DNA from: Alteriqipengyuania bathyomarina_B
GTDB lineage: Bacteria > Pseudomonadota > Alphaproteobacteria > Sphingomonadales > Sphingomonadaceae
Assembly: GCF_038594605.1 (NCBI RefSeq)
Contig: NZ_JBCFZM010000002.1
Span: forward strand, 248,001 to 312,000
Length of the DNA stretch: 64,000 nucleotides
Direction: 5' to 3'
In this document: in pieces, positions 52,002-60,627 of the stretch
Layout of the letters: every line of letters starts with the position of its first letter
Position numbering within the stretch: the first letter of the stretch is position 1
Notes under the pieces: generated by a model
What the model saw: the letters and a program-made list of their open reading frames with translations, nothing else
The model's database searches: none
What the model was told of the DNA's origin: nothing
Program-made: the position numbers and the translations under genes

Positions 52002-52574
52002 ATGCGCTTCGCCCTCGCCGCTACCCTGCTCGCTTCGTTGGCGCTCACGGCCTGCCAGCCGCCCGCCGCCGACAGGTACGAAGGGCGCGCCGATCCGCCC
52101 GACACCGCCACTTTTGCGAGCGAACCGATCGACTCCCCCGATGCGGAGAACGCGGTGTGGGCGCCCAGCGCCACCCCGCTGCGCCTTCTCTACGGCGTAC
52201 CGGGGCAGCAGCCCTTCGCTGCCGTGGCATGCGAGATGGGCGATGAAACGGATGCCGATCCGCAGGTGCGCATCACCCGGTTCGCCCGTGCGGACGAGGG
52301 CGCGCAGGCGCTGATGGCGATCATCGGCAATGGCCACAAGGAACGCTTCCCGGTCGAGGCGACCGATAATGGCCGCGCGTTTCTGTGGGAGGGGACGATC
52401 CCGCTCGGCTCGGACAAGCTCGACGTGCTCACCGGGCGGCGCGGGGTGGAATTGACCATACCCGGCGCGGGCACGCTGGCTCTCAATGCGAGCGACGCCC
52501 CGCGCGATCTTATCGAGACGTGTCGCCTGGCCGTGCGGAAGCAGACGCCAGTCGTTCGACCGACCGGGGAGTAA
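52002..52574 (+). CDS. hypothetical lipoprotein
   Basis: A 190-residue protein with a lipobox in LASLALTACQ (Cys near residue 18). The rest is soluble and beta-rich (LRLLYGVPGQQPFAAVACEMGD, LELTIPGAGTLAL-like VELTIPGAGTLAL), with no family I recognise. It begins 8 bases after the carboxypeptidase stop. Its 3' end overlaps the convergent dsbD gene by 65 bases, which is long for two convergent genes. Confidence 0.68.
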   Translation: MRFALAATLLASLALTACQPPAADRYEGRADPPDTATFASEPIDSPDAENAVWAPSATPLRLLYGVPGQQPFAAVACEMGDETDADPQVRITRFARADEGAQALMAIIGNGHKERFPVEATDNGRAFLWEGTIPLGSDKLDVLTGRRGVELTIPGAGTLALNASDAPRDLIETCRLAVRKQTPVVRPTGE

Positions 52575-54597
52575 GCACCTGCGGTAGGCGCTGCGGGGTC
52601 GACGCACCTGCCGGATACCACAGGTAAAGCGGCACGCCCGCCACGCCCTGCTGCGTGAGGAAGGCGGTGATTTCAGGATCACGCCGCGTCCAGTCGCCGC
52701 GCAATACTACCGCATTTGCGGCGTCGAGCGCCTGCGCGGTCGCCTCGCGCTCCAGCGCGATGCCCTCGTTGACCTTGCAGGTGACGCACCAGTCGGCGGT
52801 GAAATAGAGGAACACGGGGCGGCCTTCCTCTCGCGCCTGCGCCAATGCGGCCTCGCTGAAAGGCTGACTGTCGAGCATGGATACTTCCATCAGCCGCTCG
52901 CCCGAGTCAAAAACTCGGGGTGCGATGATCAGCATCGAGAGGACCGTGAAGCCCTGTGCGATCATCAGCACAGTGCGATATTTGTAGTTGCGCAAGCGTT
53001 GGCTCCACAGGAGCGCCACGATGAGAGTGATGCTACCTGCCATGACCGCGCTTGCCAGCAAGAACATCGTGCCACCCATCCGCCACACCAGCCAGCCGAG
53101 CGCGAGCGCGGTCAGTCCCATCGGCAGCGCCATCCAGCGGCGGAAGGTCTCCATCCACTTCCCCGGTCTGGGCAGGCGCTGCCGGATTGCGGGTACGAAG
53201 CCGATGAGGAGGAAGGGCAAGGCAATGCCGAGGCCGAGCGCGGCGAACAGGCCCAGCGCGAGCGGCCATGGGAGGACCAGGGCCGCGCCCAGCGCCGCCG
53301 CCATGAAAGGCCCGGTGCACGGCGTCGCCACGAAAGCCGCCAGCACCCCGGTCGCGAAGGACCCGCGACGGCTTGCGCCCGAACCGGTGATCGCCATGCC
53401 CGGTATCTCGAATGCGCCGAGGAAGTTCGCGGTCAGCGCCACCGCCAGCAGGAACAGCGCGACCACCACCTCCGGGTTCTGCAGCTGGAAAGCCCAGCCG
53501 ATAGCCTCGCCGCTTGCACGCAGGGCGAGCAGCACGCCGCCGAGCGCAATACAGGCGATGATCACGCCAGCGGCATAGGCCAGCGCGTCCATCCTTGCGG
53601 CACGCTCCGCCCCCCCTGCCTTGGCGAGCGAGAGCGCCTTGAGGCTGAGGATCGGAAAGACACAGGGCATGATGTTGAGCACCAGCCCGCCGAGCAGCGC
53701 CGCGCCGATCAGTATCCACCATGCGGGCAGATCATTGTCGGCCCGGATCGGTTCGCCGCCGGTCGGCACTGCGCCCGGCTCTGCGGTGAAGGACAGGCCG
53801 GTGCCATCGCCGAGGCGGATAATGCCCGCGATGACGCCCGGACGCTCCGCGCCGGTCTTCAGCGGAATCTCGGCGATCAGCAGATCGTCGGCGCGATAAT
53901 AGGTCTGCGGTGCGGCGTAATCGACCAGATCGCGGGTCTCGATGAACACGTGCGGCGCACCCATCTCGAGCGTCGCGGGCAGCGGGATGGCGAGACGCAG
54001 GCGCTCGTCGCCGAGCGCGAAGCGTGCCGCCCGGTCGAGCGGAGCGGCCAGCGCGCTCTGGTACTGCGCAAAACGTGCGTCCCGCGCGCCCTCGCCCAAC
54101 GCGACCACCGCGCGAAGCTGCGCCACCTGCGGCACGCAGATCTTGTCGGTGCAGGCGAGATAGCGGGCCGTGCCGCGCAGCTCGAACGGCCCGTTGAGCG
54201 CGGCGTCCGCCGCCACCCGCAGCGGCGCGACCACCGCATAATCGCCTTCGAAGATGTGGTTCATCAGGGGGCGATTGCCCGCCTGTTGCACCAGTGTCGT
54301 CGGGGCCGGATAGCGGAATTCCCCGATCGACACGCCCTCGGGAAGCTCCCAGTCGATCGCCATGCCCAGCCCTGCATCGCCGGGGTTGGACCAGTAGCCG
54401 TGCCATTCCTGCGAGACCGGCGTGAAGCGGATCGCGATGCGCGTCTCGCCGCCCGGCTGCACCGGACCCTCCACCGCCAGCCGCGCCGGAATATAGGTCT
54501 CCTGCGCAATCGCTGAGCCCGGCATCAGTGCCAGCGCAATCAGCGCGCAAATCGTCGCCAGCAGACGGCGGACCAAGGGGAGGGTTGCGCGGGTCAT
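52510..54597 (-). CDS. dsbD: thiol:disulfide interchange protein DsbD family
   Basis: A 695-residue inner-membrane protein that carries electrons from cytoplasmic thioredoxin to the periplasm. Signal peptide (LMPGSAIAQ), an N-terminal periplasmic domain with a CTDKICVP Cys pair, an eight-helix transmembrane core with MPCVFPI and ATPCTGPF (the two membrane cysteines) and a C-terminal thioredoxin domain with WCVTCK are all present in order. The domain layout is complete. Its stop is inside the convergent lipoprotein gene. Divergent from the ubiquinone hydroxylase, 54 bases apart. Confidence 0.9.
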   Translation of the reverse strand: MTRATLPLVRRLLATICALIALALMPGSAIAQETYIPARLAVEGPVQPGGETRIAIRFTPVSQEWHGYWSNPGDAGLGMAIDWELPEGVSIGEFRYPAPTTLVQQAGNRPLMNHIFEGDYAVVAPLRVAADAALNGPFELRGTARYLACTDKICVPQVAQLRAVVALGEGARDARFAQYQSALAAPLDRAARFALGDERLRLAIPLPATLEMGAPHVFIETRDLVDYAAPQTYYRADDLLIAEIPLKTGAERPGVIAGIIRLGDGTGLSFTAEPGAVPTGGEPIRADNDLPAWWILIGAALLGGLVLNIMPCVFPILSLKALSLAKAGGAERAARMDALAYAAGVIIACIALGGVLLALRASGEAIGWAFQLQNPEVVVALFLLAVALTANFLGAFEIPGMAITGSGASRRGSFATGVLAAFVATPCTGPFMAAALGAALVLPWPLALGLFAALGLGIALPFLLIGFVPAIRQRLPRPGKWMETFRRWMALPMGLTALALGWLVWRMGGTMFLLASAVMAGSITLIVALLWSQRLRNYKYRTVLMIAQGFTVLSMLIIAPRVFDSGERLMEVSMLDSQPFSEAALAQAREEGRPVFLYFTADWCVTCKVNEGIALEREATAQALDAANAVVLRGDWTRRDPEITAFLTQQGVAGVPLYLWYPAGASTPQRLPQVLTPRSVERLASASARPGDTSR

Positions 54598-54651
54598 ATC
54601 CTGCGGCCTAGGACCGGTGCGACTTCGAAACAAGCGAGCGAGCACCCCCGA

Positions 54652-55896
54652 ATGCCGAGCAAGCCGAAACCTTCCGACACGCGCGATCTCCTCATCCTGG
54701 GGGGCGGGCTGGTCGGCATGACACTGGCACTGGCTGCGGCGAAAAAGGGCATTACCAGCCATGTGGTGGACCGCGCCGATCCGGCAAGCCTGACGGCCGA
54801 AGGTTTCGATGGGCGCGCTTCGGCCATCTCCACTGCCAGCTGGAACCTGTTCACCAATATCGGGCTGGCCGACGCGCTAGAACCGCATGGTTGCGCGATT
54901 TCCAAGATCGCGGTGACCGACCAGCTCAAGCCCGGGCGGATCGATTTCCAGCCCGACGCTGAATCGACCGGGGGCGACAGCAGCCTCGGCCGGATGTTCG
55001 CGAACCGGCAACTGCGTCTAAGCCTGTTCGAGGCGGCGAAGGCCGAACCGCTGATCGCGTGGCACGCAGGCGTCGCCGTGGTGGAGCGGACCCGCGGCAA
55101 CCACAAGGTTTCCGCCACGCTGGCCGATGGCACGGTGCTGGAGGGGCGGCTGATGGTCGCTGCCGAGGGTCGCCGTTCGCCCACGCGCGAGGAAGCCGGG
55201 TTCAAGATCGCCAACTGGCAGTATCACCACCGCGCGATCATTGCGGGGCTGATCCATTCCAAACCGCACGAGAATGTCGCGTGGGAGATTTTCTATCCCG
55301 AAGGTCCCTTCGCGCTGCTCCCCATGCTCGACGACGAACTGGGCCGTCACCGCAGCGCATTGGTATGGACCGTGGACGAGGAAGACGGCGACGGCGTGCT
55401 GGCGATGGGCGACCGCGCTTTCATCGCCGAAGTGGAAAAGCGGATGGGCCGCATCTTCGGCGATCTCGAAGCCAATGGCCCGCGCAGTTCCTATCCGCTG
55501 GGCTTCCACCATACCGCCAGGATCGTCGATCATCGTCTCGCGCTGGTCGGCGACGCGGCGCATGGCATCCACCCGATCGCGGGGCAGGGCCTCAATCTGG
55601 GGCTGAGGGATGCAGGCGCGCTGGTGGAAGTGATTGCCGAGGGCAGGCGCCTGGGCCTCGATCCCGGCGATGCCGAACTGCTCAAGCGCTACGAGAGCTG
55701 GCGTGGGCTCGATTCCTTCATGGTCTCGCTGGCGACCGACGGCCTGACCCGGCTGTTCGGCATATCGGGGCCCGGAGCCTCTGCCGTCCGCCGTTTCGGC
55801 ATGGCGGGCGTCCAGCGGATCGAGCCCCTGAAGCGCTGGTTCATGGACGAGGCCCGCGGCGTCAGCGGGGATGTGCCCGCGCTGATGCAGGGCTAG
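54652..55896 (+). CDS. FAD-dependent ubiquinone-biosynthesis hydroxylase (UbiH/UbiF family)
   Basis: A 414-residue flavoprotein monooxygenase. The FAD dinucleotide motif LLILGGGLVGMTLALAAAKKG is near the N-terminus, and the second FAD block is ALVGDAAHGIHPIAGQGLNLGLRDAGALVE, the ubiH/coq6 signature. It hydroxylates the benzoquinol ring in ubiquinone synthesis. The exact ring position (UbiH, UbiF or UbiI type) cannot be told, so no symbol is given. It converges with the coiled-coil gene at 55909. Confidence 0.92.
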   Translation: MPSKPKPSDTRDLLILGGGLVGMTLALAAAKKGITSHVVDRADPASLTAEGFDGRASAISTASWNLFTNIGLADALEPHGCAISKIAVTDQLKPGRIDFQPDAESTGGDSSLGRMFANRQLRLSLFEAAKAEPLIAWHAGVAVVERTRGNHKVSATLADGTVLEGRLMVAAEGRRSPTREEAGFKIANWQYHHRAIIAGLIHSKPHENVAWEIFYPEGPFALLPMLDDELGRHRSALVWTVDEEDGDGVLAMGDRAFIAEVEKRMGRIFGDLEANGPRSSYPLGFHHTARIVDHRLALVGDAAHGIHPIAGQGLNLGLRDAGALVEVIAEGRRLGLDPGDAELLKRYESWRGLDSFMVSLATDGLTRLFGISGPGASAVRRFGMAGVQRIEPLKRWFMDEARGVSGDVPALMQG

Positions 55897-55908
55897 GTTC
55901 GCACGACC

Positions 55909-56874
55909 CTATTCTTCTGGAGCGGGCGAGATCACCGGGCTGGGCTGTTCGACCCGCTCGCCCGAACCGTCGCGCAGGCGGCGAGGCTCGAGGATCGCGG
56001 CGGTCTCGATCAGGTCGAGCGCGCGCTGTGCCGCGGCATAGCGACGCACGTCGGCGACCCATTGCTCAGCCGCATCGGCACCCGGCATGTTCTGCACTTC
56101 GAGGATCGCATTTTCGTAGCGACCGGTTTCGAGGAACATCCGCGCCCGCTCTACCCTGCGCTGCGGCTTGGGTGACGGGGCAGTCTCGCGGCGAATCACG
56201 AACAGGTTGGAAAGTTCACGCCGCAGACGTTTGAGGCCCGGCTCTTCGGGCGAGGCGCGCAGCGCGGGCTCCAGCCCTTCAAGACGGGCGAGCAGCTGGT
56301 CGATGGTGACCGGATTGCGGCTCATGTCGGTCAGCGTGCGCACCGCATTGGGCAACGCATCGCCGAAGCGCAACCGCAACTGATCGGCGAGATAGCCCAG
56401 CTCCTCGCCCCGCTCGATCGAACGGCGGGTGGCGAAGGAGATCAGCAGGCCTTCGGCGCGCGCGGCATTGCCCGCCGCCGCCTGCGATTGCAGATCGAGC
56501 CGCGCCAGACGCTGTTCGGCGGCGAGCAGGCGTTGTTCCAGCCCGCCCTGCTGCTGGGCCACGCGCTCCACGCTCGCCTCGGTCTCGGCCGAAGTGGGCG
56601 AGGTACGCGGACGCGGGCGCGGCGTGGGCACGGCCACCACCTCGGCCCCGGCATTCTTGTCCTGCGTGGCGACCGGCGTGGCGCCCGCGCGCTCCATCGG
56701 ATCGCTGGTGCCTTGCGTTTTGTCGGTCAGCGCGGCGACGGTCTGCGTGTAGGTTTCCGGTCGCCAGACGAGGAACAATGCCCCCGCCGCGACCAGCAGA
56801 ACAACCACCAGTGCTATCCCCAGCAGGATGCGCGAAGAACGCGACGAATCCTGCGGGGCCTCATCCAAGTTCAT
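55909..56874 (-). CDS. membrane-anchored coiled-coil protein downstream of hemD
   Basis: A 321-residue protein. A short cytoplasmic N-terminus (MNLDEAPQDSSRSSR) leads to one transmembrane helix at about residues 16-37 (ILLGIALVVVLLVAAGALFLVW). After a Pro-rich linker there is a coiled coil (RVAQQQGGLEQRLLAAEQRLARLDLQSQ) and a helical C-terminus. The layout resembles mitofilin/HemX-like proteins found after hemD in many proteobacteria. It is third in a hemC-hemD-this gene set, with a 57-base gap. ATG 56874 is preferred to an upstream TTG-type frame. Confidence 0.75.
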   Translation of the reverse strand: MNLDEAPQDSSRSSRILLGIALVVVLLVAAGALFLVWRPETYTQTVAALTDKTQGTSDPMERAGATPVATQDKNAGAEVVAVPTPRPRPRTSPTSAETEASVERVAQQQGGLEQRLLAAEQRLARLDLQSQAAAGNAARAEGLLISFATRRSIERGEELGYLADQLRLRFGDALPNAVRTLTDMSRNPVTIDQLLARLEGLEPALRASPEEPGLKRLRRELSNLFVIRRETAPSPKPQRRVERARMFLETGRYENAILEVQNMPGADAAEQWVADVRRYAAAQRALDLIETAAILEPRRLRDGSGERVEQPSPVISPAPEE

Positions 56875-56931
56875 TACATTTCCATTCCCGTTTCGCCCCG
56901 TGATCCCGCAGCGGAGCATAGCGGTCGTTGG

Positions 56932-57612
56932 TTAATGCCACATATCCGCGGCCAGTGAAAGGAGGGCCGCATCGTCCGGACTAGCGGCCACTTGCAGGCT
57001 TTTCCAGCCTTTCGAGATACTTGCCCCGATGCGGGGCGCAAGCGCGGCCAGCGACAGATTTGCGCGGTCCACGCCCTTGTTCCGGCACTCCTCGTCGAAA
57101 TGGCGTGCCGAGGCGCCCGAATGGAGCAGCACCACGCCGCCCTCGCCCAATTTGGCAGTCTCGCCAGCGCCCAGCGGGCGGTGGACGATGGCGTAAGTGA
57201 CGACGGTGGCAATCGCGACATGCGGCGGCGCGGCGAGCGGCAGATGCTCTTCCCCGGCAAGCCGCAGCAGCGACAGCGGGCGATCCCGCGGCAAGCCATC
57301 GACAAGGGGCTGGAGCCCGCCCTTGCCGGTTCCGGCGATGGTGAAGCCGAGCGCGCGCGCCGCCTCGGCGGTCGCCTGCCCGACCGCATAGACCGGCAGG
57401 TCCGTGAGCCCGGTCAGCGCCTCGCCCGCATGGCGCAGCCCGTTCGCGCTGCCGATCAGGATCCCATCGAAGTGCGCGTCGGGCCTCTGCCAAGTCACCG
57501 GCTCGGCATGGCTCAGCGGCATCGCCTCCATCGGCAGGCCCAGCGCACGCCCACGCTTCATCGTCGCCGCAAGGCCCGGTTCGGGCCGCAGGACGAAGAT
57601 CCGTCCGCCCAT
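56932..57612 (-). CDS. hemD: uroporphyrinogen-III synthase
   Basis: A 226-residue enzyme that closes and inverts ring D of hydroxymethylbilane to give uroporphyrinogen III. Sequence conservation in this family is low; the support is the position just after hemC (7-base gap), the two-domain size, LVLRPEPG-like FVLRPEPGLAATMKRG at the start, IGSANGLRH, the VYAVGQATAEAARALGF block and VVLLHSGASARHF. All fit HemD. It starts at ATG 57612. Confidence 0.9.
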   Translation of the reverse strand: MGGRIFVLRPEPGLAATMKRGRALGLPMEAMPLSHAEPVTWQRPDAHFDGILIGSANGLRHAGEALTGLTDLPVYAVGQATAEAARALGFTIAGTGKGGLQPLVDGLPRDRPLSLLRLAGEEHLPLAAPPHVAIATVVTYAIVHRPLGAGETAKLGEGGVVLLHSGASARHFDEECRNKGVDRANLSLAALAPRIGASISKGWKSLQVAASPDDAALLSLAADMWH

Positions 57613-57619
57613 CAAAAGC

Positions 57620-58549
57620 TCAGCTCGCGCCGGAAAACAGCACGGCTATGCCCGGCGTCGCACGGGCGAGCAGGTCGGCTGCGAAGGCGGCGATCGCGCC
57701 GGCATCGCCCGGTGCCACCTCCACCGCACCATCGACCCGCTCCGCCCCGTCGGCGCTGAACAGCGCAGCATTCAGCCGGATACGCTCGGCATCCGCCAGT
57801 GCCAGCAGGCCGATCGGGCTCTGGCACGATCCGCCCAATGCTTCGAGCAAGGTCCGCTCGGCCAATACTTCGGCGCGGGTCCGGGGGTGATCGATAGCGG
57901 TCAGCAGATCGCGGGTGCGGGCATCTTCGGTGCGGCATTCGATCCCGATGGCACCCTGCGACGGGGCAGGCAGCCAGGTTTCGACGTCCAGCACAGAGCC
58001 GACGCCCGCTTCGCCCAGCCGCTCCAGCCCGGCGGCCGCGAGCAGCGTCACATCCGCCTCGCCCGCCTGCAGCTTGGCCATCCGGGTCGCGACATTGCCG
58101 CGGAACAGCACGACCTCGATATCGGGGCGCAGGTTCTTCATCTGCGAGGCGCGGCGCGGAGCACTCGTGCCCAGCCGCGCGCCCTGCGGGATCGAGGCAA
58201 TCGAGGCCGCACCCAATAGCACGTCGCGCCGGTCGGCACGCGGCAGGATCGCGGCGAGCGTAATAAAATCGGGCCGGATCGTCTCGACATCCTTCAGCGA
58301 ATGGACCGCCGCGTCGATTTTCCCTTCGGCCAGCCACGCATCCAGCTCGCGCGTCCACAGCGCCTTGCCGCCAACATCGGCGAGCGGGCGGTCCTGCACC
58401 TTGTCGCCCCCGGCGACCACGGGCACCAGTTCGACCGCGCTTTCGTCGAGCCCGTGCGCGGCGCACAGGCGCGCGCGTGTCTCGTGGGCCTGTGCCATGG
58501 CGAGGGGCGAGCGGCGGGTTCCGAGGCGGATCAGTGGCGCGTTGGTCAT
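57620..58549 (-). CDS. hemC: hydroxymethylbilane synthase (porphobilinogen deaminase)
   Basis: A 309-residue enzyme that joins four porphobilinogens. Hallmarks: IRLGTRRSPLAMAQA, VHSLKDVE, LGTSAPRRASQM, FRGNVATRMAKLQAGEADVTLLAAAGLERLG and LPAPSQGAIGIECR. The cofactor cysteine is in EALGGSCQSPIG, with a Ser inserted before Cys relative to the usual G-G-C-Q/S. It heads hemC-hemD and is divergent from tsaD with 45 bases between. Confidence 0.96.
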   Translation of the reverse strand: MTNAPLIRLGTRRSPLAMAQAHETRARLCAAHGLDESAVELVPVVAGGDKVQDRPLADVGGKALWTRELDAWLAEGKIDAAVHSLKDVETIRPDFITLAAILPRADRRDVLLGAASIASIPQGARLGTSAPRRASQMKNLRPDIEVVLFRGNVATRMAKLQAGEADVTLLAAAGLERLGEAGVGSVLDVETWLPAPSQGAIGIECRTEDARTRDLLTAIDHPRTRAEVLAERTLLEALGGSCQSPIGLLALADAERIRLNAALFSADGAERVDGAVEVAPGDAGAIAAFAADLLARATPGIAVLFSGAS

Positions 58550-58594
58550 AGGCTTTGCTTGCCCTAGCCCGGCGCTGCTTTAAGGGAAAGCTCC

Positions 58595-59623
58595 ATGCAG
58601 GTGGTACTCGGGATTGAATCCAGCTGCGACGAGACGGCGGTGGCGCTGGTGCGTGCCGACCGGCAGATCGTCGCGCAGCGCATCGCATCGCAGGACGAGG
58701 CGCATCGCCCCTATGGCGGGGTGGTGCCGGAGATTGCCGCGCGCGCGCATGCGGAGCGGATCGCGCCGATGGTTGCCGAGGTCATGGAGGAAGCGGGGAT
58801 GGAGCTGGCCGATCTGTCGGCCATCGCCGCCACCGCAGGCCCGGGCCTGATCGGCGGCGTGATGGTCGGGCTGGTCAGTGCCAAGGCGCTCGCCATGGCC
58901 GGCGATGTGCCGCTGATTGCGGTCAACCACCTCGAAGGCCATGCATTGAGCCCCCGGCTGGTCGATGCCGAGCTGGCATTTCCCTACCTGCTACTCCTCG
59001 TCTCCGGCGGGCACTGTCAGATCCTGCGCTGCGAGGGTGTGGGGCAGTACCGACGGCTCGCGACGACGATCGACGATGCGGTGGGCGAAGCGTTCGACAA
59101 GACCGCAAAAATTCTCGGCCTCGGTTTTCCCGGCGGCCCAGCGGTGGAAAAGCTGGCGCGCGAGGGCGACCCCAAGGCGGTCCCGCTACCGCGCCCGCTG
59201 GTCGGCGGCAAGGAACCGCATTTCTCCTTCGCCGGGCTCAAAAGCGCGGTGTTGCGGGCGCACGAGAGCGGCCGGCACGCCACTGCCGATATCGCGGCGA
59301 GCTTCCAGCAGGCTGCCATCGACTGCCTCGTGGACCGGCTCGAGCGCGCCATCGACAGCACCGGCTCGGCCCCCGCGCTCGTCGTTGCTGGCGGGGTCGC
59401 CGCCAATGCAAGCGTGCGCGCCGCTCTCGAAAACCTCGCCGCCAAGCACGATATGCGTTTCGTCGCACCGCCCCCGAAGCTGTGCACCGATAACGCCGCG
59501 ATGATCGCATGGGCCGGGTGCGAGCGCCTGGGCCAAAGCGATCCGCTCGATTTCAAGGCACGCCCGCGCTGGCCGCTCGATCCCGAGGCGGAACCCGCGC
59601 GCGGAGCAGGAGTGAAGGCATGA
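58595..59623 (+). CDS. tsaD: tRNA N6-threonylcarbamoyladenosine transferase
   Basis: A 342-residue ASKHA-fold enzyme that transfers threonylcarbamoyl to A37 of ANN-decoding tRNAs. It begins LGIESSCDETAVALV. The metal site is VNHLEGHALSPRL (H-x3-H), ATTIDDAVGEAFDKTAKILGLGFPGGPAVE is typical, and VVAGGVAANASVR and APPPKLCTDNAAMIAWAG follow. The length is standard. Its stop overlaps the gpsA ATG by 4 bases. Confidence 0.97.
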   Translation: MQVVLGIESSCDETAVALVRADRQIVAQRIASQDEAHRPYGGVVPEIAARAHAERIAPMVAEVMEEAGMELADLSAIAATAGPGLIGGVMVGLVSAKALAMAGDVPLIAVNHLEGHALSPRLVDAELAFPYLLLLVSGGHCQILRCEGVGQYRRLATTIDDAVGEAFDKTAKILGLGFPGGPAVEKLAREGDPKAVPLPRPLVGGKEPHFSFAGLKSAVLRAHESGRHATADIAASFQQAAIDCLVDRLERAIDSTGSAPALVVAGGVAANASVRAALENLAAKHDMRFVAPPPKLCTDNAAMIAWAGCERLGQSDPLDFKARPRWPLDPEAEPARGAGVKA

Positions 59624-60627
59624 CCACGCAAGTAGCGGTTCTCGGCGGCGGAGCATGGGGCACCGCGCTTGCGCAGATGCTCGCCAGCCCATCCCAGCAC
59701 GAAGGCGCGCGCGAGGTGCTGATGTGGGTGCGCGAGCCCGAAGTGGTGGAGGACATCAACACCAACCATCGCAACGAGCGGTTCCTGCCAAGCGCCGAGT
59801 TGACGCCCAGCATCCGCGCGACCGGCGATCTGGCCGAAGTTGCGCAGTGTGTCACGATCCTCGCCGTGGTCCCCGCGCAGCACCTGCGCAGCGTGCTGGC
59901 CGAGCTGCCCGGCTTTTCGGGCGATCTGGTGATCTGCGCCAAGGGCATCGAGCAATCGACCGGTGCGCTGATGAGCGACGTGGCAGCCGAGACGTGCCCG
60001 CAGGCGAGCCTCGCCGCACTGTCCGGCCCGACCTTCGCGCACGAGGTCGCCGACGGGCTGCCCGCCGCCGTCACGCTCGCCTGCCAGGGCGGCGAGGAGC
60101 AGTGGGAGCGGCTTTCGCCGGTGATCGCGCGGCCGACCTTCCGTCCCTATTACTCGGATGACCTCGTCGGCGCGGAAATCGGCGGGGCGGTCAAGAACGT
60201 GCTCGCCATCGCCTGCGGCGTGGTCGACGGGCTCGAGCTGGGCCAGAACGCCCGCAACGCGCTGATCGCGCGGGGCTTTGCCGAAATGGTCCGCTTCGGT
60301 GAGGCGCTGGGCGGGGAGCGTGCGACGCTCACCGGCCTGTGCGGTCTGGGCGATCTGGTGCTGACCTGTTCTTCCACCTCGAGCCGCAATTTCTCGCTCG
60401 GCAAGGCGATTGGCGAAGGGCAGTCCGCCGCCGAGCTGATGGCCAACCGCCACACGGTTGCCGAGGGCGCGCATACCGCGCCCGTGCTCCAGCGGCTCGC
60501 GCGCGAGAAGGCGGTCGACATGCCGATCGTCGATGCGGTGGTCGCGCTGCTCGAAGGTGCAGGCGCGCGCGATGTCGTGACCGAGCTGCTCGCCCGTCCG
60601 CTGACGGCCGAAAGCCCCACCGCTTGA
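59620..60627 (+). CDS. gpsA: glycerol-3-phosphate dehydrogenase [NAD(P)+]
   Basis: A 335-residue enzyme that reduces dihydroxyacetone phosphate to sn-glycerol 3-phosphate for phospholipids. VAVLGGGAWGTALAQML is the nucleotide motif. NERFLPSAELTPSIRATGDL, AKGIEQSTG, LSGPTFAHEVADGLPAAVTLA, EIGGAVKNVLAIACGVVDGLELGQNARNALIARGFAEM (catalytic Lys) and GLGDLVLTCSS complete the family pattern. ATGA overlap with tsaD; the next gene starts with TTG overlapping its stop. Confidence 0.97.
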   Translation: MTTQVAVLGGGAWGTALAQMLASPSQHEGAREVLMWVREPEVVEDINTNHRNERFLPSAELTPSIRATGDLAEVAQCVTILAVVPAQHLRSVLAELPGFSGDLVICAKGIEQSTGALMSDVAAETCPQASLAALSGPTFAHEVADGLPAAVTLACQGGEEQWERLSPVIARPTFRPYYSDDLVGAEIGGAVKNVLAIACGVVDGLELGQNARNALIARGFAEMVRFGEALGGERATLTGLCGLGDLVLTCSSTSSRNFSLGKAIGEGQSAAELMANRHTVAEGAHTAPVLQRLAREKAVDMPIVDAVVALLEGAGARDVVTELLARPLTAESPTA